Shown: positions 5,489 through 12,359 of the stretch, one piece after another
Numbering within the stretch: the first letter of the stretch is position 1
Layout of the letters: every line of letters starts with the position of its first letter
DNA from: Myxococcales bacterium
Lineage (GTDB): Bacteria > Myxococcota_A > Polyangia > Fen-1088
Assembly (NCBI GenBank): GCA_003161835.1
Contig: PMNO01000671.1
Coordinates: 1-17,253, forward strand
Direction: 5' to 3'
DNA: 17,253 bases
Translations under genes and position numbers: made by a program
Notes under the pieces: model-generated
What the model was told of the DNA's origin: nothing
What the model saw: only the letters and a program-made list of their open reading frames with translations
Database searches by the model: none

Positions 5489-6565
5489 ATGAGCAATCGA
5501 GTCTTCAATTTCGCCGCGGGGCCGGCCATGTTGCCGGTCGAGGTCTTGGAAGCGTCCGCCAAGGCCCTGATTGATTTTCAGGGCAAGGGATTTGGAATCG
5601 CGGAATGCAGTCACCGCGGCAAGGAATTCGACGGCGTCATCGATGAAGCGATCAGCCGCTGTCGCAAGCTGCTGGACATCCCCGAAAGTCACGACGTGCT
5701 CTTCCTGCAGGGCGGAGCGACCCAGCTCTTCAACACGATTCCGATGAACTTCCTCAGCGGCGGCGCGGACTACGTGGTTGGCGGTGAATGGTCGAAGAAG
5801 GCCGCCTCTTCCGCGCAGAGTGCCTACGGTGACAAGATTCGCGTGATAGCGTCGAGCGAAGCCACCAATTTCGACCGCCCGCCCGCCGGTTGGAAGGCCG
5901 ACCCAAGCGCCGCGTATTTGCACGTTTGTTCCAACGAGACCGTGCATGGGCACCGGCTGGTCGAGTGGCCCGAGCACCCCAACCTGGTGGTGGACGCGAG
6001 TTCGGAAATGATGTCGCGGCCGCACCCCATCGCGCGCACGGCGCTGGTGTATGCGGGCGCGCAGAAGAATCTTGGGCCCGCGGGGGTCGTGCTGGCGATC
6101 GTGCGCAAGGATTTGTACCCGCGCATCGCCAAGAGCGTGCCGAAAATTTTTAGTTTTCAGGCGCTGGCGGAGGCGAAGAGCTGTCTGAACACGCCGCCCA
6201 CCTTCGGGGTCTATTTCCTGCTGGAGATGTTTCGCTGGCTGGAAGCCCAGGGCGGACTCGCGGCGATGGAGAAGAGGAACGCGGAAAAGGCGGCGTTGAT
6301 CTACGACGCCATCGACAATTCCGGTGGCTTCTACAAGGGGACGGTCTGGGACAAGGCCGCGCGCAGCCACATGAACGTGACGTTCCTGCTGCCCACCGAG
6401 GAGGCCACCGAGAAGTTCGTGAAGGACGCCGCCAAGAACGGGATGGTGGCCCTGAAGGGGTATCGGACCGTCGGGGGCATTCGGGCGTCAATCTACAACG
6501 CGATGCCGGTGGCGGGCGCGCGGGCGCTGGCCGACTTCATGGGCGCGTTCGCGAAGGCCGGCTGA
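5489..6565 (+). CDS. serC: Phosphoserine aminotransferase
   Basis: 358 residues, the usual SerC length. It converts 3-phosphohydroxypyruvate and glutamate to phosphoserine in serine synthesis, and acts on the matching step of pyridoxal phosphate synthesis in many bacteria; it is a cytoplasmic PLP enzyme. Recognised from NFAAGPAMLP at the N-terminus, SHRGKEF (H42, R43 region) that binds phosphate/substrate, LFLQGGATQLF, the pocket tryptophan at W101, VVDASSEMMS with the PLP-ring aspartate, and YAGAQKNLGPAGV with the Schiff-base lysine K193. The C-terminal GYRTVGGIRASIYNAM carries the substrate carboxylate-binding arginine near 332. The ATG at 5489 is fixed by an in-frame TAA at 5477-5479; no strong ribosome binding site is seen. 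It is the only serine-pathway gene here (no serA or serB). It is convergent with the ATPase gene, only 42 bp from its end. Confidence 0.97.
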   Translation: MSNRVFNFAAGPAMLPVEVLEASAKALIDFQGKGFGIAECSHRGKEFDGVIDEAISRCRKLLDIPESHDVLFLQGGATQLFNTIPMNFLSGGADYVVGGEWSKKAASSAQSAYGDKIRVIASSEATNFDRPPAGWKADPSAAYLHVCSNETVHGHRLVEWPEHPNLVVDASSEMMSRPHPIARTALVYAGAQKNLGPAGVVLAIVRKDLYPRIAKSVPKIFSFQALAEAKSCLNTPPTFGVYFLLEMFRWLEAQGGLAAMEKRNAEKAALIYDAIDNSGGFYKGTVWDKAARSHMNVTFLLPTEEATEKFVKDAAKNGMVALKGYRTVGGIRASIYNAMPVAGARALADFMGAFAKAG

Positions 6566-6607
6566 CCGGACGGGTTCGATGGCGACGACCGGGCGGTACT
6601 TCTTCCT

Positions 6608-7270
6608 TTAGTCGGCTTTTCGCGTATCCGGGCGCGCCGTGACCGCGGGTGGCGGTATCTCGGGGCGGTACTCGCAAAAATTCCCGGTGCGGACGGAGCG
6701 GGCGAGGGCGGAACCGAGGTCCGGGGCCATGTCCGTGATGCGGACCAGAGCATTCTTGATCCGGCGTTGAACGGCGCTGCGTGCGCGTTCGGCCGCAGCT
6801 CCGGCGCGCCGCCCGCGGCCGCCGAGGCCTACCGCGCGGCCGAGTTCGGCGCCCAGAAAATCGATCTCGGCGCGCACGCGCGCGGCGCGGTCCGCATCGC
6901 CGAAGGACTCGGCCTCGGTGAGGGTGTCGCGCAGGTCGGCCAAGCGATCGCGGTATTTGGCGCGGGCCTCGTCGTCCAAGAGCTCGCCCGCGTCGCCCAT
7001 GTCGACGGAGGCCTCCTCCGCGCCGCCCCGTCCCGCCGCCACCAGATCGAGGACGTGGATCTCCCGTCCCGGCGCGCCGACGAGACGGGCGAGATACTGC
7101 ATGCCGAGGCTGTCCTTCAGGCGGAAGGTTCGCCCGCCCCGCACCGTCACCGACCAATATTCACCCTCTTGAATCAGGGCCAGGAGGTCCGGCGGTGGGG
7201 CGGGGGGGAGATGAGTGTCGAGCCCGGGGTGCGCGGTCGCTGGTGGCGCCTCGGTAGCCGGCGCTGACGT
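6608..7270 (-). pseudogene. Detached C-terminal domain of the AAA/TPR ATPase (after in-frame TGA)
   Basis: 220 codons in the same frame as the ATPase gene, starting directly after its TGA (7271-7273) and ending at TAA (6610-6608). I read every codon from 7270 to 7151: there is no other stop and the translation is a Pro/Ala-rich linker followed by LIQEGEYWSVTVRGGRTFRL. Next come KDSLGMQYLARLVGAPGREI and, further on, a charged helical part (LLDDEARAKYRDRL) and NFCEYRPE. From memory of the family, this domain (EGEYW, then DxxGxxYLAxLL, PGxExHVLDL, and a final FxYxPE) is a usual C-terminal part of large AAA/TPR ATPases, so it belongs to the upstream ORF. No convincing independent start exists: GTG codons at 7150 and 7144 lack a ribosome binding site and would cut into the domain. 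Either the gene is broken, the TGA is a sequence error, or the stop is read through. Confidence 0.7.
7246..7264 (-). other. Stem-loop 6 nt after the in-frame TGA of the ATPase
   Basis: On the minus strand GCGCC pairs with GGCGC, with an inner GG/CC extension around a CUA triloop and a 2-nt bulge. The stem begins 6 nt after the TGA at 7273-7271. It might stimulate stop-codon readthrough, or be a chance feature of GC-rich DNA. It lacks the bulged U and GU loop of a bacterial SECIS, and no T-run follows that would suggest a terminator. Confidence 0.35.
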
Positions 7271-10003
7271 TCAGTGCCCCTCGAGTGCGGTCCCCCGTTT
7301 GTCGATCAGCCGTACCAAACCCTGCATCCCGAGCTCCACCGCGATCGCCCGTCCGGTTGCGAAGAGATCGCGCACCCGCTCCGCGTCGGCGGCGCGCCCC
7401 CGCTGCAGAAGCGCGCGCCCAAATTCGTATTGTGTCCGCGCCAGGTGGGGGCGCGCGTCCAGGCGCCGTAAGCGCGCGAGGGCGTCCTCGAAGTGAGAGA
7501 CCGCCAGGTCCCACTGTTCGAGGCGCGCCGCGAGCAGGGCCAACAACCGCGCCACAGGTCCCTCCCATTGGGCCTGCGTCATCCCGAGCATCACGTACAG
7601 AGCCGCCGACGGAAGCAGACGATCGTACGCGGATTGAGCGAACGCCGCAGAGCCGACATAGGCGGCTGCCTCCGCGGTGAAGGACAACGCGAACAGGTTG
7701 TCGGCCGGGGGGCGCAAGGACTCGGGTAAGGAATCCAGGTGGGCGTGTGCCGCCTCCTGGTCCTCGACGCGCGTGAACACCAGGGCAGACCCCAAATCTT
7801 GCCAGGCGGGCCCATTGTGAAAAGTCGCTCGCGCGTATCTGGCGCGCGAGTCCAAGGTGCGCATGTCCTCATGACGTTCGGCCGCGCGGATGAGACCTTC
7901 ATGGTGCAAGATGAGCGCGCGTTCGGCCTGAGGGTCTCGCACGGCGAGGGCCAGGGTACGCGCTTCCTCCTCCAGCTTTTCGGCCTCGGCAAAGCGGCCG
8001 TGGGTCACGGCGCGCATGGCACGGAAAAGGGGCACCCGCCACAGAATCCACGACGCCCGCAATTCGGTGGCCAATTTTTCGAAGGCATCAATGCGCGCAT
8101 CGGCCTCGGGGAATTCGCCGAGAGCCAGGTGATCCAGCGCCAGGCGGGTGTGGGTGCGCAACAGGCGCTCCGGATCGTTTTCGGCAAGCGCCAGCGCCTC
8201 GACCTCCAGATTCAGCCGCCGCCGTTCGTTCGGGTCGACCACGTCCATCAAGGCCGACAAACCGTCGTGCAAGGTCTCGAGCAGCGCGCGGCGATCCTTC
8301 AGCCTGCGGGCCGTGGCGATGGCTTCGCGGGCGATCCGGGCCGGTTCCGCGGCGTTGATCGCCGGCTGCAACGCGCCGGCCAATCGGGCGAGCAACCGGG
8401 CGCGCGTTGCGCTGTCTCCGGCGGGTTGTGCGTCGAGCGCGTCCTCGAGCATCTGGACCATGACCGGATCGACGACCGCGAAAACGAAGACGCGGCCGTA
8501 GGTCAAGGCGGCATCCGCCAGTAACGCCGGATCGCCGAGCGTCGCTGCCAGGGTCGCCACTTCGCAGCAGAGGGATGTCCCGGCGATGGCATCGCCGCGC
8601 CGGATCTGCGTCTCCGCGAGGGCCAGCAGCACACGCGCGCGCAGAGCCGGTGGGTCGCCCGCGTTTCGTAGGGCGGCGATCACGCGATTGAGCACCACCA
8701 GGGCTTCCTCGGTGGCCGTCAGATCGGTGGCGCGTCGGGCGGCGCGAACCGCGAAATCGACCGCGCGGGGTAGATCCTCGGCGGGGCCTTCGATCGCATG
8801 GTGGGCCAGCTCCATGAGGGGCAGCGCGGTTTCGACGGCCGTCAGGGATTCGAGGGCGCGTCCCACCTCCCGGTGAAACGCGCGGCGCTTTTCGGGGCCG
8901 AGTTCGCGGTACAGCACCTCGCGCACCAGGGCGTGCGAGAAACGGGGCCGTCCCGCGCGTTCGGCAAAGACACCCGCGCGCGACGCTTCGGCCATGCGCG
9001 CCGCGATCCAGCCGGGCTCCCGGTGGGAGGCTTCCGCCAGCAGGCGAGGCGAGATCTCGTCGCCCGCGACCGCGGCCAGTTCGAGCAAGTCGCGCGCTTC
9101 GTCGACCACGCGGTCCAGACGCTGGCGGATCACCTCACGCACTCCCGATGGCAGCACACCGGCCACGATCGAGGCGTCGCCTTCCTCGTCGCGCAGCCGC
9201 AACATTTCCTCGATGAACAGGGGATTTCCCTGGGTGCTGTCGAACAGTCGAGTTTCGACTTCGGGTCTCAGATCCCCAGCCCGCCGTCGCACGAGATCGA
9301 TCACCGTCGCGCGGTCGAGGCGGCGGATGCCCAAGATGATCGCTTCCCGCCCCAATTTCGATACGAGATCACTCGTGTCGCGATCCATCTGCGCCTCGAC
9401 GTCACGACAGGTGGCGGCCACCAGAACCCGCAGTGAACGCATCTCGCGCACCACCGCGTAGAGCAGCAACAATGACGACTGGTCGGTGGAATGCAAATCA
9501 TCGAAGACCATCACCAGACCGTTTGGTTCCGCCGCGCGTCGCACCAGGGTCACCACCGTTCGCCACAGCCGGAAGCGGGCCTCGTCGGCGGGTGGGGGCG
9601 CGATGATGGGCAGGGCGGGTAAGTGCGCGCGGATCTCCGGAACGAGATCCGCGACCAGCGGCGCGCCTTCCCCCAGAGCGGCCAGCAGACTCTCCCGATC
9701 CATCAGACTGGCCAGCCCCGTCAGGACCTCCATCCACGGCCAGTAGGCGGGCGCGCCGCCCGCTTCCCAGGCGCGGCCCCAAACCACGGGCACCCCGCGG
9801 CTCGTCGCCGCGGCCGCGACCTCGTCGCATAAGCGTGTCTTGCCGATTCCCGGCTCGCCGGTCAGCAGGAAGAACCGCCCGCGCCCAGCGATGGCCTCGT
9901 CGAGTCCGTGGAGCATTTGCTCGGTCTCGCGCCGCCGCCCCACGAAAGGACGGAGCCCCACGGGATCAGGGAAGTCTGCTGGCGCGCTCCGGGACACGGC
10001 CAC
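7271..10003 (-). CDS. Large AAA-type ATPase with TPR-like helical region (ends at in-frame TGA)
   Basis: 910 residues from a GTG at 10003 to TGA at 7271. The N-terminus is an AAA_16/STAND-like ATPase: LRPFVGRRRETEQMLHGLDE, Walker A GEPGIGKT (49-56), then WGRAWEAGGAPAYWPWMEVL, and Walker B VMVFDDLHSTD (164-174). After the ATPase and its winged-helix-like part (FSHALVREVLYREL near 350-370) is a long alpha-helical repeat region of TPR type to about residue 900. No LuxR helix-turn-helix or kinase domain is seen. Such proteins are common and expanded in Myxococcota and Actinobacteria, usually as signal-responsive regulators, but the target is unknown. The start is uncertain: GGAGG is 12 nt upstream of the GTG; a second GTG follows at 9997. 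The product lacks the C-terminal domain that the same frame encodes after the TGA, so activity may be altered. It is 72 bp downstream of SixA, same strand. Confidence 0.85.
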   Translation of the reverse strand: MAVSRSAPADFPDPVGLRPFVGRRRETEQMLHGLDEAIAGRGRFFLLTGEPGIGKTRLCDEVAAAATSRGVPVVWGRAWEAGGAPAYWPWMEVLTGLASLMDRESLLAALGEGAPLVADLVPEIRAHLPALPIIAPPPADEARFRLWRTVVTLVRRAAEPNGLVMVFDDLHSTDQSSLLLLYAVVREMRSLRVLVAATCRDVEAQMDRDTSDLVSKLGREAIILGIRRLDRATVIDLVRRRAGDLRPEVETRLFDSTQGNPLFIEEMLRLRDEEGDASIVAGVLPSGVREVIRQRLDRVVDEARDLLELAAVAGDEISPRLLAEASHREPGWIAARMAEASRAGVFAERAGRPRFSHALVREVLYRELGPEKRRAFHREVGRALESLTAVETALPLMELAHHAIEGPAEDLPRAVDFAVRAARRATDLTATEEALVVLNRVIAALRNAGDPPALRARVLLALAETQIRRGDAIAGTSLCCEVATLAATLGDPALLADAALTYGRVFVFAVVDPVMVQMLEDALDAQPAGDSATRARLLARLAGALQPAINAAEPARIAREAIATARRLKDRRALLETLHDGLSALMDVVDPNERRRLNLEVEALALAENDPERLLRTHTRLALDHLALGEFPEADARIDAFEKLATELRASWILWRVPLFRAMRAVTHGRFAEAEKLEEEARTLALAVRDPQAERALILHHEGLIRAAERHEDMRTLDSRARYARATFHNGPAWQDLGSALVFTRVEDQEAAHAHLDSLPESLRPPADNLFALSFTAEAAAYVGSAAFAQSAYDRLLPSAALYVMLGMTQAQWEGPVARLLALLAARLEQWDLAVSHFEDALARLRRLDARPHLARTQYEFGRALLQRGRAADAERVRDLFATGRAIAVELGMQGLVRLIDKRGTALEGH

Positions 10004-10075
10004 CCAGGTTACACACCTCCGGGCGCCGCTTCACGCGCCAGGGCAGACCGAGACATGAACAGGCGTCCGTGCATG

Positions 10076-10588
10076 TCACGCGGGTGACGCATGGCCTATC
10101 AACATCAGCATTTTCGGGGTCGCGAACCAGCGTAAAGCTCCATCCCGATCCCGAAATGGCGGGTCGAAATCGATCCGGCAGATGCCACCCTTCTTGAAGA
10201 CAACCGGTCGGTGCGCCCCCAGCCAACGAGCCGCCAGGTCGCCCATTCCCGGCTCGTGCCCCACGAGCGCCACGGGGCCCTTGGCGGCGTGCTTGCGCAA
10301 TTCCAGGGCCACCTCCGCCGGGGATCCGGAGGGTGCCAGCGCGGCCAAGACACCGACCGACACTTTGCTGTCCAGACTTGACGCCAGGACATCCGCGGTC
10401 TGGCGGGCCCGGACCAACGGGCTGGTCAGAATGAGGTTCCACTTCACCTTCAACTGATTTAGCCCGGCGGCTTCGCCGCGAAGATCGGCGACGCCCTCGG
10501 CGGTCAGAGGGCGATCGTAGTCCGACCCATCCGGGCCCGCGTCGGCCGCGATTCCGTGCCGGACCAGATAGATCGCGAGCTTGCTCAC
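10076..10588 (-). CDS. sixA: Phosphohistidine phosphatase, SixA-like
   Basis: 170 residues; a histidine phosphatase (phosphoglycerate-mutase-like fold). The catalytic RHG is R10-H11-G12 in LAIYLVRHGIAADAG, the phosphate-binding arginines are in SPLVRARQTADVL (R60, R62), and the second active-site histidine is H111 in VALVGHEPGMGDLAA. Known role: SixA removes phosphate from histidine-phosphotransfer domains (E. coli ArcB, PtsO) in the cytoplasm. Start is GTG at 10588, only 7 nt past the stop of the CHAD gene, with no clear ribosome binding site, which suggests translational coupling. The C-terminus is longer than in E. coli SixA (161 residues) by only a few residues. Alternative reading: a broad phosphatase acting on a phosphorylated small molecule; the family label is secure, the substrate is not. 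Confidence 0.92.
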   Translation of the reverse strand: MSKLAIYLVRHGIAADAGPDGSDYDRPLTAEGVADLRGEAAGLNQLKVKWNLILTSPLVRARQTADVLASSLDSKVSVGVLAALAPSGSPAEVALELRKHAAKGPVALVGHEPGMGDLAARWLGAHRPVVFKKGGICRIDFDPPFRDRDGALRWFATPKMLMLIGHASPA

Positions 10589-10595
10589 GCGTCCG

Positions 10596-11609
10596 CTAGG
10601 CCATTCTGAGCGGCGCCGGGGCGGGGGCGGGCGCGTCCCGCACCTCTACCGCCGCATCGTCCTGGTCGGCCTCGGTGCGTTCCCGGCGGTCACCACCCAA
10701 CTGGGCGTCGGTGCGAAAGCGATCTTGGAGGCGCCGGCGAAAGATGCGGGCCCGTTCGCGGAAAAGCCGCTCGCCGATGGGACGAGCCTCGGCCCGCAGC
10801 GCGCGCCGCCGCAGGTCGATGAGGGCCCGCAGCCGGTCGCGATCGGAGTCGAGAGGCAAGCAGGTGAGATCGCGCGCGACCGTCTCCTCGAGCACCGCGA
10901 GGTCGTGTTCCTCGCCGAGCATTTCGCCCAGCTGCTCCAGCTCGGCCAGGTGGGTTGTTGGTGGGCGCGGCCAGACACCCTGCAGAAACAACATCTGATA
11001 GCGGTGGGTTTTTACTGCTTTGCGCCAGGCATGAAACGCGTCCGGGCTCAGGTCGTCGTAGGCGTGTGCCATCGCACTGCGCGCGCGCCGATAGGTCTTG
11101 GAGAGGCCCACGCATGGCTCCCGCCAGAGCTTGTTCCAGGCGCCTCCGTGCGGGGGCACCCAGCCACGGACGCGGTGGCGCTCTCGCAACAGCTGAACCG
11201 TCACGGACTCCGCGACGGACGCGGCGTTGAACGCGCGTTCTGCTCCCCGCAGTCGCGTGACCAGACGGAGGCGGGCTTTCACCAGTGCGGCGTCCTTTCG
11301 GCTCCGCGTCAGGCCCGGCACGATCGCGTCCAGCGTCTTGACCACGATTTCGGCGTCGCGCAGGTTGGACGTGACCGCTGCGAGCTTGTGCAGCCGCCGG
11401 TCGGCTCGATGAGCCTTTCGGGGAGCTGCCGCGCGCGACAGAGCGACCAAGGCCCGCACCTTCTTGATGGACGTTCGCATCTCGTGAATGCGTTCCGATA
11501 GCGGCAGCTTCGTGTCGGTGAGGACATCCGCGGCCCTGCCGAGCTGCGTTCGTGCGCGCCGTCGAATCGCTTGCGTGGTCGGCTCTCCGGGCCTCATTGT
11601 GAACGCCAT
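10596..11609 (-). CDS. CHAD domain-containing protein
   Basis: 337 residues, almost wholly alpha-helical and very basic. The CHAD (conserved histidine alpha-helical domain) signature is visible in two halves: RIHEMRTSIKKVRALVALSR (H42, R45, K49, K50) and FHAWRKAVKTHRYQMLFLQ (H193, R196, K197, K200, H202), with NLRDAEIV (82-89) and LGEEHDLAVL (231-240) as the paired acidic motifs. Known role of CHAD: binding of inorganic polyphosphate through the basic lysine/arginine/histidine face, and localisation to polyphosphate granules. A CYTH partner domain is absent. The C-terminus is a Pro/Ala-rich tail. Start ATG 11609 has GGAG about 5-6 nt before it; Met5 has none. It is the first gene of a probable operon with SixA and perhaps the ATPase, and is divergent from the haem-binding gene (134 bp between). 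Confidence 0.9.
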   Translation of the reverse strand: MAFTMRPGEPTTQAIRRRARTQLGRAADVLTDTKLPLSERIHEMRTSIKKVRALVALSRAAAPRKAHRADRRLHKLAAVTSNLRDAEIVVKTLDAIVPGLTRSRKDAALVKARLRLVTRLRGAERAFNAASVAESVTVQLLRERHRVRGWVPPHGGAWNKLWREPCVGLSKTYRRARSAMAHAYDDLSPDAFHAWRKAVKTHRYQMLFLQGVWPRPPTTHLAELEQLGEMLGEEHDLAVLEETVARDLTCLPLDSDRDRLRALIDLRRRALRAEARPIGERLFRERARIFRRRLQDRFRTDAQLGGDRRERTEADQDDAAVEVRDAPAPAPAPLRMA

Positions 11610-11659
11610 GTCCTCTCCGTGCTCCCGTCGCTTCGCGTTCCCGAGTCTAACAGGGTTGA

Positions 11660-11669
11660 TGGGGCCCCA
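11660..11669. promoter_or_regulatory. 10-bp palindrome in the CHAD/haem-protein divergent region
   Basis: TGGGGCCCCA lies in the 134-bp gap between two divergent genes. It could be an operator for either, but a 10-bp GC palindrome is not rare in this DNA, so it is only a weak candidate. No good sigma-70 hexamers are seen on either strand; for the plus strand a poor pair is TTTGCT (11706-11711) and TAGTCT (11729-11734). Confidence 0.2.
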
Positions 11670-11743
11670 CGGGTCGATTCGTCGGCCAAAAAGCGTCGTC
11701 AGGACTTTGCTAGGAACGCGGGAACGAATAGTCTATCGACCCC

Positions 11744-12283
11744 ATGTCCCCCCGAATCAAGAAGCTCGTTCGCCTCGTGGTGCTCGGAGGCCTAGTGGTC
11801 GGTGTTGGCATTCAGTTGGTGCCGATCAAAGGGGTGGGGGTCAATCCCCCCCAGAGATTTCCCCTCGGCGCGCCGCCCGAGGTTGAAGCGATCATGCGGC
11901 GAGCGTGCCTCGACTGCCATAGCAACGAGACGCGCTGGCCCCTGTACAGCCGCGTCGCCCCCAGTTCGTGGCTGATGATTCGCGACGTGACCAAGGGCCG
12001 CAAACATCTGAATTTTTCGGAGTGGGGTGATTCGGACGAGGACGAACAGAAGCTGGATCGCGAGAATTGCTGGGACCAGATCGAGAGCGGCGAGATGCCG
12101 CCCTGGTTCTACGTGTATCCCCTGCACCTGAAGGCGAAGTTGTCTGAGGCCGACAAGGCCACCCTGAAGGCCTGGATGCTGAAGGACAAAGACAAGCCGA
12201 AGGACGAGCCGAAGGATGAGTCCAAGGACGAGAAGAAAGCCGCCGGCGAGCCGAAGCCGGAGGCGCCGGCGGACGCCAAGTAG
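11744..12283 (+). CDS. Membrane-anchored haem-binding domain protein (single CxxCH)
   Basis: 179 residues. The N-terminal segment, residues 8-26, is an uncleaved-looking hydrophobic anchor (LVRLVVLGGLVVGVGIQLV). The haem-binding domain (Haem_bd type) follows: ACLDCHSNETRWPLYSRVAP with C55-x-x-C58-H59, then SWLMIRDVTKGRKHLNFSEW and GEMPPWFYVYPLH with the conserved methionine M118. A single c-type haem in the periplasm is expected, so maturation by a Ccm system is needed. Its partner and electron path are unknown; no other cytochrome is in the window. Residues 146-179 are a Lys/Asp/Glu/Pro repeat tail (KDKPKDEPKDESKDEKK), unusual for the family. No ribosome binding site precedes the ATG and a weak -10-like box ends about 10 nt before it, so a very short or leaderless message is possible. 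It is convergent with the rhomboid gene. Confidence 0.88.
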   Translation: MSPRIKKLVRLVVLGGLVVGVGIQLVPIKGVGVNPPQRFPLGAPPEVEAIMRRACLDCHSNETRWPLYSRVAPSSWLMIRDVTKGRKHLNFSEWGDSDEDEQKLDRENCWDQIESGEMPPWFYVYPLHLKAKLSEADKATLKAWMLKDKDKPKDEPKDESKDEKKAAGEPKPEAPADAK

Positions 12284-12289
12284 CAAGTA

Positions 12290-12304
12290 GGCGCAGTCCG
12301 CGCC
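12290..12304 (+). other. Small hairpin after the haem-protein gene
   Basis: GGCGC-AGTCC-GCGCC (5-bp stem, 5-nt loop) begins 7 nt after the stop of the haem-protein gene, in the 76-bp convergent gap. No T-run follows. Too weak to call a terminator; recorded because it is the only paired element in the gap. Confidence 0.2.
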
Positions 12305-12359
12305 CGCCTGGCAAGGGCCTGGTCGTTCGTTCGAGGGGGGCCGTTCGCCGTCGGGTTGG

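Noticed and set aside
5359..5562. Longer N-terminus for the OsmC-like protein overlapping serC
   Set aside because: AGGAGG stands 5 nt before the ATG at 5358, and the extension is low-complexity Arg/Pro-rich sequence antisense to the serC start.
5381..6370. Minus-strand open frame of 329 codons opposite serC
   Set aside because: Antisense shadow; serC on the plus strand is complete and has all active-site residues.
7202..7208. Frameshift at the C7 run in the ATPase linker
   Set aside because: The frame is the same on both sides of the run and leads directly into the EGEYW domain, so no slip is needed; only the TGA interrupts.
7246..7273. Selenocysteine insertion at the ATPase TGA
   Set aside because: The stem after the TGA lacks SECIS features, the family has no cysteine expected at that linker position, and the flanking sequence is a Pro/Ala linker.
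10581..11501. Plus-strand open frame of 306 codons opposite CHAD
   Set aside because: Antisense shadow; the minus-strand frame has the paired CHAD histidines.
11713..11735. ECF-type promoter (GGAAC ... GTCTA) before the haem-protein gene
   Set aside because: The gap between the elements is 13 nt, shorter than usual for ECF promoters, and GGAACG occurs twice in a row there; not enough to call.
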